DNA of 33,780 bases from Acidimicrobiales bacterium (GTDB taxonomy: Bacteria; Actinomycetota; Acidimicrobiia; Acidimicrobiales; MedAcidi-G1), in the NCBI GenBank assembly GCA_030747775.1, contig JASLKB010000006.1:1-33780 (forward strand), in the 5' to 3' direction. Positions 15,359-23,800 of this stretch are shown here, in pieces (positions within the stretch are counted from its first letter, which is position 1; each line of letters begins with the position of its first letter). The notes under the pieces were generated by a model. The model saw nothing but the letters and a program-made list of their open reading frames with translations. It was not told the origin of the DNA and ran no database searches. The translations under genes were made by a program, and so were the position numbers.

Positions 15359-16549
15359 GTGTCTTCGCTCTCCACCCCTTCGATCTCCAATGTGGTGGAC
15401 CTACTGGGTGAGTTAGTGGGCTATCCCACCGAAAGCCGTTCTCCCAACGTCGATTTGATCGACCATTACGCGGATCGGGCCCGGAAGGCCGGTGCCGAGC
15501 TCGACGTGGTGCCCGGCGAGGTAGGGCGGGTCAACCTGCACCTCCGCTTCGGTCCGGACGCGCCGGGCGGGCTTTTGTTGTCGGGACACACCGACGTGGT
15601 GCCCGCTGGGACCGGTTGGGCTACCGACCCCTACGCCCTCACGGAGGTGGGCGGGCGGTTGGCCGCCCGAGGCACAGCCGATATGAAGGGCTTCTTGGCC
15701 GCCGCCCTCGTATTGCTTGAGGAAACTGACGTTGACGTCCTTCGGGCCCCGGTCCACCTGGGCCTCAGTTACGACGAGGAGATCGGCTGTGTCGGCGTCC
15801 GAGGCCTACTCGACGTGCTAGCCAGCGGGTCCACGGGTGCGGGGACGTGCGCGCCCGAGGTCGTGGTGGTGGGCGAGCCGACAGGGATGCGCCTGTGCAA
15901 CGCCCACGCCGGCAAGGTCGCCCACCGGATCGACCTTACTGCGGCCTCCGGGCACTCCAGCCGGGCTGGAACCGAACCGACCGCCGTGCACGAAGGCGCT
16001 GCCCTGGCTGCCCTGGTCCAAGGCTTGAACGATCTCGATCGTGGCATCAGCGCCAACGTGGGGTCGATCCACGGTGGCGTGGCCGTCAATGTGTTGGCCC
16101 CGTCGTGCACGCTCGAGTTCGAGGTCCGGCATCGGGCCGACACCGATCCCGACGAGGTGCTGGCCGGTGTGCTGGAAGCGGTGGCCGATGCCAATCGCCG
16201 GCTCTCGGCTGTGGGCGGACACGCCACCTCCGAGTCGTTCATCGGCTACCCGGGCCTGGAGACCGATCCTTCGCTGGCCCCCGTCGCCGCCATGGTCGAC
16301 CTGGCGGGCTGCGGTGAACCGGACTCCGTGGGGTTTGGTACCGAAGCCGGTTTGTACTCCGACCGGTTGGGCGTGCCGACGGTGATCGTCGGCCCCGGTG
16401 ATATAGCAGACGCCCACCGTCCCAACGAGACCGTGGCCCCCGACCAACTCGAGCAGTGCGGTGATCTACTGCGTCGAACCATCCGCCGCTTCTGTTCCGA
16501 CGACGGCTCGGCCGCCGTCGGGACAGCCCCAGTCGACCATCCCAGGTAA
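15359..16549 (+). CDS. M20 family deacylase, acetylornithine deacetylase (ArgE)-like
   Basis: This 396-residue protein has the M20 metallopeptidase signature set: SGHTDVVP (His77, Asp79), ARGTADMKG (Asp108 bridging two Zn), YDEEIG (Glu140 catalytic, Glu141 ligand), VGEPT and, near the end, GTEAGLY and GPGDIADAHRPNE (His ligand). The layout and motifs match ArgE/DapE-type enzymes that cut N-acyl groups from amino acids. It opens a plus-strand catabolic run with the acyl-CoA-dehydrogenase-like gene 12 bases later, so an N-acyl osmolyte or amino acid is more likely than arginine synthesis. A second, similar M20 gene lies at 25456-26625. The GTG start is supported by the promoter spacing and by the position of the first conserved residues. 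Confidence 0.88.
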   Translation: MSSLSTPSISNVVDLLGELVGYPTESRSPNVDLIDHYADRARKAGAELDVVPGEVGRVNLHLRFGPDAPGGLLLSGHTDVVPAGTGWATDPYALTEVGGRLAARGTADMKGFLAAALVLLEETDVDVLRAPVHLGLSYDEEIGCVGVRGLLDVLASGSTGAGTCAPEVVVVGEPTGMRLCNAHAGKVAHRIDLTAASGHSSRAGTEPTAVHEGAALAALVQGLNDLDRGISANVGSIHGGVAVNVLAPSCTLEFEVRHRADTDPDEVLAGVLEAVADANRRLSAVGGHATSESFIGYPGLETDPSLAPVAAMVDLAGCGEPDSVGFGTEAGLYSDRLGVPTVIVGPGDIADAHRPNETVAPDQLEQCGDLLRRTIRRFCSDDGSAAVGTAPVDHPR

Positions 16550-16561
16550 GGGAGATCCCCC

Positions 16562-17815
16562 ATGAGTACCGCTACCGAAGAGGCGTCCGCCAGCGTCCCA
16601 TGGCCCGAGCCCCCGGAAACCGACGAGGTTCTGGCTCGGGTCGATGCCCTGGGCCCGGCCTGGCGGGAGCGCGCCCGTGCCCTGGACGAAGGCGTCGAGT
16701 TCCCACACGAGAACTTCGCCGAGGCGAAGGCTGCCGGTCTACACGCCCTCTGCCTGCCCACCGATTACGGCGGCGCCGGCTGGTGGCTGGCCGGCCGGTT
16801 CAGCCCCTGGTACAAGGTGCTGGAGCGAATGGCCCGCTGGGAGACCAATACTGCCCAGTTGCTTCAGGTACACAACCATGCGGCAGGCATCATCGCCTTC
16901 CATTCCACGCCCGAACAGCGTGACCGGTTCCTGCCCGATATCGCCGATGGGGCCTTCTGCGCCTCGTTGGGCTCGGAGGCACACCTGTACGAGAACGGCG
17001 CCGAGGTTCTCGAATCCGAACTGACCCGGGTCGAGGGCGGCTACCGGCTGACGGCCCGGAAGGGATTTGCCTCGGTGGCCGCCGCCGCCAAGTACTTGAT
17101 GGTTTGGTGCGCGGTGGAGGGCGACACGCCGTATGCGGGCCGGATGGTGTTCGCGGTGGTGGAGGTGGACTGGGAGGGCGTCGAGTTGTTGGATGACTGG
17201 CAGATGTTGGGTATGCGGTCCACCATCTCCTGCGGTGTGAAGTTCGACGACGTGTTCGTGCCCGACAGCCACGTGGTGGGCACCCCAGGCGGGTGGGTCA
17301 CCGATGACCAGCGCACCTTCTCCTGTGCGTACGCCGCCAACCACCTGGGGTCGGCCCAGGGAGCTTTTGACTTCCTGACCGGCTACATCGGTGAGCGGCC
17401 GGACCTTGCTGAATCGGAGGCCGTAAGGGTGAAACTGGGCCAGATGGACGCTCAGCTGTTCGCCGCCCGATCCTGCCTGTACGCCACCGCGGCCCGGCTG
17501 GACCGGGGCGACGATCCCGACGAGTGCGAGGCCGACGCGGTGCGCACCATGCATCTGGCCAAGGACGCGGTGTTGACCATCCCCTATCAGGGTTTCGACC
17601 TGGTGGGCGCCCGGGCCTGTCACGAGCGGTACCCGCTGGGCCAGATGATGCGTGACGCCAGGACCTTCACCCTCCACTTCCGGGACGACCTCTACGTGGA
17701 ACGCCTGGCCCAACTAGCCCTCGGCAAGGGCTTCTCGGCCAAGGGCGGCCGCGGGGGATCCACCCCCTTCGAAGAAGGGGCCGGGGCCACCGCCCAGGCC
17801 ACCGCCGGGGCATGA
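16562..17815 (+). CDS. Acyl-CoA-dehydrogenase-fold flavoprotein, possibly a monooxygenase
   Basis: The 417-residue product has the three-part acyl-CoA dehydrogenase fold: an N-terminal helical part with GLHALCLPTDYGGAG (near residue 60), a middle beta part with GFASVAAAAKYLMVW (near 165) and WQMLGMRSTISCGVKFDDVFVP (near 215), and a C-terminal helical part. The usual YEGT segment with the catalytic Glu is missing; instead the end reads MMRDARTFTLHFRDDLYVERLA, like the DszC/HsaA-type hydroxylases of the same fold. It may therefore be an FMN- or FAD-dependent monooxygenase rather than a dehydrogenase. AAGGGAGA lies seven bases before the ATG. It follows the M20 gene by 12 bases and precedes RidA and Rieske genes, all probably one unit. 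Confidence 0.82.
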   Translation: MSTATEEASASVPWPEPPETDEVLARVDALGPAWRERARALDEGVEFPHENFAEAKAAGLHALCLPTDYGGAGWWLAGRFSPWYKVLERMARWETNTAQLLQVHNHAAGIIAFHSTPEQRDRFLPDIADGAFCASLGSEAHLYENGAEVLESELTRVEGGYRLTARKGFASVAAAAKYLMVWCAVEGDTPYAGRMVFAVVEVDWEGVELLDDWQMLGMRSTISCGVKFDDVFVPDSHVVGTPGGWVTDDQRTFSCAYAANHLGSAQGAFDFLTGYIGERPDLAESEAVRVKLGQMDAQLFAARSCLYATAARLDRGDDPDECEADAVRTMHLAKDAVLTIPYQGFDLVGARACHERYPLGQMMRDARTFTLHFRDDLYVERLAQLALGKGFSAKGGRGGSTPFEEGAGATAQATAGA

Positions 17816-17873
17816 TCTGCTCCAACCGACCGCCGCAACCTAGGCCGTCCGCCATGAGAAAGCGTCCGACGCC

Positions 17874-18287
17874 ATGACTCACCAGCGCATCCATCCCTTC
17901 AACACGAAGGAGACGTACCCCGAACAGAACCTCGACAACGACCTCAGCCAAGGTGTCGTGGCCCGCGGCACCATGGTTTTCCTGCGGGGCCAGGTCGCCC
18001 AGGATCTCGACACCCGGGAGTCGTTGCACACCGGCGACGCCGGCGCCCAGACGGCTAAGACCATGGAGAACATCGCCATGCTGCTGGCCGAGGCCGGCTC
18101 GGAGATGTCCCACATCTGCCGGATCGTCGTCTACCTGACCGACATCCGGTACCGGGAGGCCGTCTATCAGGAGATGGGAAGGTGGCTTCAGGGCGTCCAC
18201 CCGTGCTCGACCGGCATCGTCGTGTCTGCCCTGGCCCGCCCCGAATGGGTGGTGGAGATCGAGGTCACCGCGGTGATCCCCGACTGA
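17874..18287 (+). CDS. RidA/YjgF/Rid family protein
   Basis: The 137-residue product shows the Rid fold sequence: LSQGVVARGTMVFLRGQVAQD, the AQTAKTMENIAMLLAEAG helix, the ICRIVVYLTDIRYREAVYQEM region and a C-terminal VVEIEVTAVIPD strand. Canonical RidA hydrolyses reactive 2-imino acids made by PLP enzymes or amine oxidases. By eye, the Arg that binds the imino-acid carboxylate (in a PARS context in RidA) is Ser here (HPCSTGIVV), so this may belong to a Rid subfamily with another substrate. It sits between the acyl-CoA-dehydrogenase-like and Rieske genes, where imines from oxidative N-demethylation would form. No clear ribosome binding site precedes the ATG. Confidence 0.85.
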   Translation: MTHQRIHPFNTKETYPEQNLDNDLSQGVVARGTMVFLRGQVAQDLDTRESLHTGDAGAQTAKTMENIAMLLAEAGSEMSHICRIVVYLTDIRYREAVYQEMGRWLQGVHPCSTGIVVSALARPEWVVEIEVTAVIPD

Positions 18288-18328
18288 CCTATTCAATAGA
18301 CCAGCCCGACCGAACGGATCTCCACCTG

Positions 18329-19477
18329 ATGACCCCCCAGCCCGAGACCGGCGCCTTGTTTTCTGGTCTGCGTAGCGTGGCCGACGGACCCCTGTCGGCT
18401 GCCACCAACATGCCGCCGGCCATGTACCACTCCGAGGCGGTGCTGGCTCTCGAACAAGAGCGAGCCTTCGGCCGGGACTGGGTGTCGCCCGGTCTGGCTG
18501 CCGAGATCCCCGAGGTGGGTGACCACCTGATCTGGTCGATCGCCGACCAGCCGGTGTTCTGCGTCCGCGACGGTGATGGCCGGGTCCGGACGTTCTCCAA
18601 TGTGTGCCGGCACCGGATGATGACCCTGGTGGCCGGCGACGGGAACTCACGGCGGATTACCTGTCCGTACCATTCGTGGACATACGACCTGGGTGGACAA
18701 CTAGTGGGCACGAACCACATGGAGCGCACCGACGGATTCGACCGGGCTGACATCTGCCTGCCCGAGATCCGTACCGAACTCTGGCAGGGGTGGATCTACT
18801 GCACGTTGGACGACGACGCTCTGTCGGTGGCAGACCTACTGGCCCCCATCGAGCGCATCGTGGCGCTCTACGGGGTGGCCGACTACGTGCCGATCCACCG
18901 GGTGGATGAGGTGTGGGACGGGAACTGGAAGTTCCTCACCGAGAATTTCATGGAGGGCTACCACCTGCCTGTCACCCACCGGGTCACGCTCGGAACCTGG
19001 ATGCCCATGGACTCGGTGGTGTTCCCCGACGAGCGCCACGGAGCGTTCACGTACCAGATGTTCGAGAAGGACGAGAACGCCATCTACGGGCGGGCCCATC
19101 CGGACAACAACCGCCTAGAGGGGGCATGGAGGAGCACCACGTTCATGCCGACCGTGTTCCCCGCCCACATGTACATCCTCGCCCCCGACCACCTCTGGTA
19201 CCTATCACTACGACCCCGAGGCACGGGGCAGGTCGAGTTGCGGTTCGGGATCGCCCTAGCACCCGAAGTGCACGCTTCCCTGGTCGAACCCGAGGCGTGG
19301 ATCACCGAGATGGTCGACTTCTTCACCGCGGTCTGCGAGGAGGACCGCATGGTGGTGGAGGGAATCCATGCCGGATCCCGCTCGTCGCTGGCCAGGCCAG
19401 GCCCGTTGAGTTGGCTCGAGCATGAACTGCACCACTTCATGGGCTATCTGGCCGACCGCCTGACGCCCGTCGACTAA
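18329..19477 (+). CDS. Rieske non-heme iron oxygenase, quaternary-amine type
   Basis: The 382-residue product has an N-terminal Rieske domain with the 2Fe-2S ligands C93-R-H95 and C112-P-Y-H115, and a catalytic domain with the mononuclear iron motif ENFMEGYHLPVTH (His212, His217). The residue linking the two centres is Glu205 (TEN), as in the choline, carnitine, glycine betaine and proline betaine oxygenases rather than the Asp of ring-hydroxylating enzymes. It probably removes an N-methyl group or splits a C-N bond of a quaternary amine. No reductase gene is nearby, so electrons must come from elsewhere. I chose the ATG at 18329; the open frame upstream overlaps the RidA gene and has no family-like sequence. 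Confidence 0.87.
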   Translation: MTPQPETGALFSGLRSVADGPLSAATNMPPAMYHSEAVLALEQERAFGRDWVSPGLAAEIPEVGDHLIWSIADQPVFCVRDGDGRVRTFSNVCRHRMMTLVAGDGNSRRITCPYHSWTYDLGGQLVGTNHMERTDGFDRADICLPEIRTELWQGWIYCTLDDDALSVADLLAPIERIVALYGVADYVPIHRVDEVWDGNWKFLTENFMEGYHLPVTHRVTLGTWMPMDSVVFPDERHGAFTYQMFEKDENAIYGRAHPDNNRLEGAWRSTTFMPTVFPAHMYILAPDHLWYLSLRPRGTGQVELRFGIALAPEVHASLVEPEAWITEMVDFFTAVCEEDRMVVEGIHAGSRSSLARPGPLSWLEHELHHFMGYLADRLTPVD

Positions 19478-19498
19478 TCCCCGACCCGGGAGCCCACC

Positions 19499-20176
19499 AT
19501 GACCTTTTCCATCACCGGACACTGCGCCAGAACCGGTATGGCCGGGGTGGCCATCACCACCTCGTCCATCTGCGTGGGGTCGCGCTGCCCGCATGCCAGG
19601 GCCGGCGTGGGCGCCGTGGCCACCCAGAACGTCACCGACCCGACCTTGGCTGCCCGTGTGTTCGAACGCCTAGAGGCCGGTCAAACGGCTACCGAAGCTG
19701 TGGCCACTGTCATGGACGGTCGAGTCAACGCCGACTACCGGCAACTAGCGGTGGTCGACATGGCCGGTCGGACCGGACACTTCACCGGGGCCCACATCCT
19801 TGGCACCAACCGTGTCGTGGAGGGTGACCATTGCATCGCAGCGGGCAATCTGCTCTCGACGTCGGAGGTCCCGGTCGCCATGGTGGCCGGCTTTGAGGCC
19901 GATCCCGAGGCCCATCTGGCCGATCGTCTACTACGTGGCCTAGAGGCCGGGTTAGCCGCTGGTGGTGAGGAGGGCCCGGTGCACTCGGCTGCCCTCGTCG
20001 TCCACCACGATCAGCCGTTCGCCCTGGTCGACCTACGGTGCGACTGGGACGAAGACGACCCGGTGGTCGTGCTACGTCGTCTGTGGACCGATTACGAACC
20101 CCAGATGCAGCCCTATCTGGATCGGGCCGTGAACCCGGGGGTAGCGCCCAGCTACGGCGTGGCCGGCGACCAGTGA
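19499..20176 (+). CDS. DUF1028 family protein (Ntn-hydrolase-like)
   Basis: The 225-residue product begins MTFSITG and contains GVGAVATQNVTDP (about residues 36-48), ADYRQLAVVDMAGRTGHFTG (near 79) and IAAGNLLSTSEV (near 116). These are the standard blocks of DUF1028, a family with an Ntn-hydrolase-like fold and unknown chemistry. DUF1028 genes commonly sit with RidA, M20 peptidase and other amino-acid breakdown genes, as here. A role in hydrolysing an amide or imide intermediate is a reasonable inference only. The gene follows the Rieske gene by 21 bases with CGGGAG before the ATG, and the PhyH gene begins ten bases after it. Confidence 0.88.
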   Translation: MTFSITGHCARTGMAGVAITTSSICVGSRCPHARAGVGAVATQNVTDPTLAARVFERLEAGQTATEAVATVMDGRVNADYRQLAVVDMAGRTGHFTGAHILGTNRVVEGDHCIAAGNLLSTSEVPVAMVAGFEADPEAHLADRLLRGLEAGLAAGGEEGPVHSAALVVHHDQPFALVDLRCDWDEDDPVVVLRRLWTDYEPQMQPYLDRAVNPGVAPSYGVAGDQ

Positions 20177-20186
20177 GTAGATACCG

Positions 20187-21062
20187 GTGCTGACCGACGA
20201 ACAGATCGGGAAGTTCCGGCGCGATGGGGTCTTGACAGTTCCCAACGCCGTCACCTCGAATCAACTGGCAGCGCTGCGGGCCGACATGGACCGCTGGGTC
20301 GATGAGAGCCGGTCCCACGACGGGCCCTACGGAGAGACGACCGACGGGCGTCCCCGATTCGACGTTCAACCGGGCCATTCGGAGGACCGGCCGGCGTTAC
20401 GGCGGGTCTCGGCGCCCACGGAGGTCTCAGTTGCCCACCGCGAGGTCATGGCCGACAGTGCCATGGTCGACATGGTGGCTGACCTGATCGGGCCGGACGT
20501 CCGGCTCCACCACACCAAGGTCAACACCAAACTTCCCGGGGCCACGACCGAGGTGCAGTGGCACCAGGACTTCCCGTTCACCCCGCACTCCAACGCCGAC
20601 CTAGTGACCGCCTTGCTGATGGTTGACGAAGTGACCGCTGAGAACGGCCCTCTAGAGGTGGTCCCGGGTTCACATAAGGGCCCGATCCACTCGCTATGGC
20701 ACGACGGGGTTTTCACCGGAGCCATCCACCCCGACGCCGCCGCTGCGATGCGTGACGCTGCCGTACCGTGCATGGGTCCGGCGGGTTCGGTGTGTCTGAT
20801 GCACACTCGGCTGGCCCACGCCTCGGCTCCTAACCGGTCGAACCGGTCCCGGACCCTGTTCATTTGTGTCTACGGGGCAGGCGATGCCGTGCCGTGTGGC
20901 CCTAACCCGGTGCCTACCACCCATCAGGGGTTGTTCGTGCGGGGTTCGGATCCCGGTCGGGTCCGGACCGGAGACTTCGAGATGCACCTGCCCGAACCGC
21001 CGATGGGAGCTTCGTTCTTCACCCAGCAGGAGGCCTCGGGTGTTGATCCGAGGCGAGGGTGA
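20187..21062 (+). CDS. Phytanoyl-CoA dioxygenase (PhyH) family protein
   Basis: The 291-residue product starts with the family's usual opening MLTDEQIGKFRRDGVLTVPN. It carries the HxD of the iron site in VQWHQDFPFTPH (His126, Asp128) and the distal His in LMHTRLAHASAPN (about 211), followed by SNRSRTLFICVYG with the probable 2-oxoglutarate-binding Arg. The GTG at 20187 is ten bases after the DUF1028 stop, so it is probably part of the same transcript. The enzyme would hydroxylate a small molecule using oxygen and 2-oxoglutarate. It lacks the long WHSDFETWH-type signature of ectoine hydroxylase, so EctD is not supported. Confidence 0.87.
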   Translation: MLTDEQIGKFRRDGVLTVPNAVTSNQLAALRADMDRWVDESRSHDGPYGETTDGRPRFDVQPGHSEDRPALRRVSAPTEVSVAHREVMADSAMVDMVADLIGPDVRLHHTKVNTKLPGATTEVQWHQDFPFTPHSNADLVTALLMVDEVTAENGPLEVVPGSHKGPIHSLWHDGVFTGAIHPDAAAAMRDAAVPCMGPAGSVCLMHTRLAHASAPNRSNRSRTLFICVYGAGDAVPCGPNPVPTTHQGLFVRGSDPGRVRTGDFEMHLPEPPMGASFFTQQEASGVDPRRG

Positions 21063-21169
21063 TGGTGCGTCGATCGGTGGCATCCGACGACCGGCTCCGA
21101 TCGTGAGCCCGGGGGTTCCGGACCGACTACCTTGCCGTTTCCGAAGCCGTCTGAGATGGGGGGCCATCG

Positions 21170-22699
21170 ATGAGCCGTGAGCGCCGTCGACGAGGCCGGG
21201 ATGCACGCACCGCAGCGCGGGCGGCTGGACCGGCCACCGTGGTGCTTCAACCACGGCGGCGAATCCCCACCTACGAACTGCTCGACGAAGGGTCGCTGGA
21301 CCGCCTCGAAGCCCACGCCGACTGGATCCTCGATGAGATCGGCATCGAAATCCGCGGCGACGAGGAGGCAGTTGAACTGTTCAGGGCGGTTGGTGCCCGC
21401 GTCGAGGGGGAGCGGGTGCGGTTTGATCCGGGCATGGCGCGAAGCCTGTGCACCACGGCGCCGGCCGAGTTCGCCATGCACGGACGCGATGAACGCCACA
21501 CGGTGATGGTTGGTGGCGACCACGTCGTCTTCTCACCTGCCTACGGCTCACCGTTCGTGTCGGACCTCGATGACGGTCGGCGCTACGCCACGCTGGCCGA
21601 CTTCGAAAACCTGGTGAAGCTGACCTACGTATCGCCGTGGCTGCAGCACTCAGGTGGAACGGTGTGCGAGCCGGTGGACGTGCCGGTCAACAAGCGGCAT
21701 CTCGACATGGTGTATGCCCACCTGCGCTGGTCAACCAAGCCGTTCATGGGCGGGGTGACGACGCCGGAACGAGCCGAGGACTCCGTCGCCATGGCCCGCA
21801 TCGCTTTCGGGGCCGACCGCCTCGAACGGGACTGCGTTGTCCAGGGGAACATCAACGTCAATTCGCCGCTGGTCTTCGACAACGTGATGACCGGGGCGCT
21901 CAAGGCGTACGCCCGGGCCAACCAGGGCAACGTGATCTCACCCTTCATCATCGGGGGCGCCATGGGCCCGGTCACCCAGCCGGCGCTCATTGCCCAGGCT
22001 CACGCCGAGACCATGGTCGGCATCGCTCTGGCCCAATTGGTGCGTCCCGGTTCACCTGTGGTCTACGGCAGCTTTCTGACCACCATGGACCTGCGCAGCG
22101 GAGCACCGACTTTCGGGACGCCCGAGGCGGTACTAGCCACCTACGCCATGGGTCAACTGTCGCGCCGGCTGGGACTGCCACTGCGTTGCGGCGGTCACTA
22201 CACGGCGTCCAAGGTGGCCGACGCCCAGGCGATGATGGAATCGGCCGATGCCATGGGGGCGTCCATCTATGCCGGGGCCAACTTCGTGCACCAGGCCGCT
22301 GGCTGGTTGGAGGGCGGGCTGGTCACCGGTTACGAGAAGTTCGTGATGGATGCCGACCACCTGGGGATGCTCATCAGACGCATGAGGGGTCTCGTGGTCG
22401 ACGATGACTCGTTGGCCATCGAGGGCTACCGGGAGGCCGGGCCGGGAACGGCCCATCTAGGGACTGCCCATACCCTGTCGCACTTCGAGGAAGCCAACTA
22501 CAACTCGGTGCTCCTCGACACCAACTCCTTCGAGCAGTGGGCCGAGGACGGCGGGCGGGACATGCAGCAGCGGGCCAACGTCCTCTGGAAGCGCATGCTG
22601 GCCAACTACGAGCCCCCGGAGATCGACCCCGGGACGGATTCCGAGTTGCAGGCGTTCATGGCTGAACGCAAGGGTGCCGAAGACGACGCCTGGTACTGA
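21170..22699 (+). CDS. Second MttB-family methyltransferase, non-pyrrolysine
   Basis: This 509-residue COG5598 protein has the standard blocks of the superfamily: an Arg-rich N-terminus, VVQGNINVNSPLVFDN near residue 222, GGAMGPVTQPALIAQAHAE near 263, AQLVRPGSPVVYGSFLTTMD near 288, and YASK-type and GLVTGYEKFVMDADH regions near 345-395. There is no internal amber codon. It differs clearly from the MttB at 5037-6611, so it is probably specific for another substrate. GGGGGG lies about eight bases before the ATG. Its plus-strand neighbours upstream (Rieske, DUF1028, PhyH) suggest alternative oxygen-dependent and methyl-transfer routes to related compounds. No corrinoid protein gene is near. Confidence 0.88.
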   Translation: MSRERRRRGRDARTAARAAGPATVVLQPRRRIPTYELLDEGSLDRLEAHADWILDEIGIEIRGDEEAVELFRAVGARVEGERVRFDPGMARSLCTTAPAEFAMHGRDERHTVMVGGDHVVFSPAYGSPFVSDLDDGRRYATLADFENLVKLTYVSPWLQHSGGTVCEPVDVPVNKRHLDMVYAHLRWSTKPFMGGVTTPERAEDSVAMARIAFGADRLERDCVVQGNINVNSPLVFDNVMTGALKAYARANQGNVISPFIIGGAMGPVTQPALIAQAHAETMVGIALAQLVRPGSPVVYGSFLTTMDLRSGAPTFGTPEAVLATYAMGQLSRRLGLPLRCGGHYTASKVADAQAMMESADAMGASIYAGANFVHQAAGWLEGGLVTGYEKFVMDADHLGMLIRRMRGLVVDDDSLAIEGYREAGPGTAHLGTAHTLSHFEEANYNSVLLDTNSFEQWAEDGGRDMQQRANVLWKRMLANYEPPEIDPGTDSELQAFMAERKGAEDDAWY

Positions 22700-22899
22700 G
22701 GATTCTTAACGAAACTGGACCTCGGGTCCACCCTGCCCTCACCAGCGCCGCGGTGGGTGGCAATGTGTCCATGGTCATGTGGCTGGGCCAGGTCATGGAT
22801 CGACGGTTATCGTGGACGCCCATCGGCCATGTGTTCCTGGCGGCCCCGGGTGGAGGAGTCCTCACCCAGGTGCTAGTGGGCCGATCGGGAAGGATGGCG

Positions 22900-23727
22900 T
22901 CAGTAGGAGCGTCGTTCGGTGGCGTCGTGATACAACACGTCTGATAGGGCGGCGTTGGCCGACGCCCGGACTGCTCGGCCTTCGGCAGTCATCTCGAACT
23001 TTGGTCGGGGTACGACGAGGAATGCCGGGTCCATGGGGGCGTCACCGACGGCCAGCACGTGGTGCTCGCCTCGTTCCGGGTGGGCATCGACTCCGACGTA
23101 GGACTGGAAGGCCACGCCCACCCGTCGGGCACTGGACCCGTTGGGTCGTGACCCGTGGATCAGGTGCGGGTGGTGGAGCGACATCTGGCCGGGCTGGAGC
23201 ACCACGTCGACGGCCGTGTCGGGGTCGAAGTCGCTCACGTGCTGACCTCTGGTCAGGATGTTGTCCGGCCCGTACCGGTCCTCGTGGGGGCGGATGCCGT
23301 CGAGGTGGGTGGCAGGAGCCATGGCCACACACCCGTTGTCCGACGTGCTGGGAGTCAGAGCCAGCCAGGCGGTGACCATGTCGGTCCCCTCAAATCCCAT
23401 GTAGGTGGAGTCCTGGTGCCAACTCACGTAGGCCGTGGTACCCGGGTCCTTGATGAACAGCACTGAGTTGAGCAGGGCAGCGGGCCTGTCCACGAGTGAC
23501 GCCACGCAACCCAGGATTGTCGGGTGGAGGGCCAGATCGGCCAGAAACGGCAGGACTAGGTGGGCGTTGTTGCGGTGGCCGCCGTGCAGGTCCTCGGGGT
23601 ATCGGGTCTCGGCCTCTTCGAGGGCGGCGAGGATGGCAGAGGCCTCGCCGGTCGTAAGTACGTCGATCGGGGCGAGCCAGCCGTCACTCCAGTACCGGGA
23701 GACTTGCTCGTCAGTGAGTAACGGCAT
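22900..23727 (-). CDS. Phytanoyl-CoA dioxygenase (PhyH) family protein
   Basis: The 275-residue product has MPLLTDEQVSRYWSDGWLAP at its start, the HxD iron motif in VSWHQDSTYMGF (His104, Asp106) and the distal His in HHPHLIHGSRPN (191), followed by ARRVGVAFQSY with the Arg for 2-oxoglutarate. It is the only minus-strand gene between 15359 and 29371, facing MttB-2 and diverging from the DUF983 gene. The ATG at 23727 is chosen because family sequence begins immediately; the open frame upstream overlaps the DUF983 gene. A TACCGT box lies eight bases before the ATG. The TDMVTAWLALTPS and NGCVAMAPATHLDGI blocks are typical of bacterial members acting on small polar substrates; the substrate is unknown. 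Confidence 0.87.
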   Translation of the reverse strand: MPLLTDEQVSRYWSDGWLAPIDVLTTGEASAILAALEEAETRYPEDLHGGHRNNAHLVLPFLADLALHPTILGCVASLVDRPAALLNSVLFIKDPGTTAYVSWHQDSTYMGFEGTDMVTAWLALTPSTSDNGCVAMAPATHLDGIRPHEDRYGPDNILTRGQHVSDFDPDTAVDVVLQPGQMSLHHPHLIHGSRPNGSSARRVGVAFQSYVGVDAHPERGEHHVLAVGDAPMDPAFLVVPRPKFEMTAEGRAVRASANAALSDVLYHDATERRSY

Positions 23728-23788
23728 GGCCGCGGACGGTAGCCGAGGCTCCGGCGTCCGACAGCGGTGGGTGAGGTCGGGTCGCCAG

Positions 23789-23800
23789 TATCTTCGGACA
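23789..23800 (+). promoter_or_regulatory. Leaderless-type -10 box for the DUF983 gene
   Basis: TATCTT at 23789-23794 is followed by exactly six bases (23795-23800) and the ATG at 23801. No ribosome binding site precedes that ATG. Confidence 0.5.

Noticed and set aside
20187-21062. PhyH gene as ectoine hydroxylase EctD
   Set aside because: The distinctive EctD signature around the iron site (a WHSDFETWH-type block) is absent from this and the other three PhyH proteins.
22753-22944. Plus-strand ORF in the gap between MttB-2 and the minus-strand PhyH gene
   Set aside because: It runs into the 3' end of the PhyH gene, has no ribosome binding site and shows no family-like sequence. The 200-base gap holds nothing I can name.
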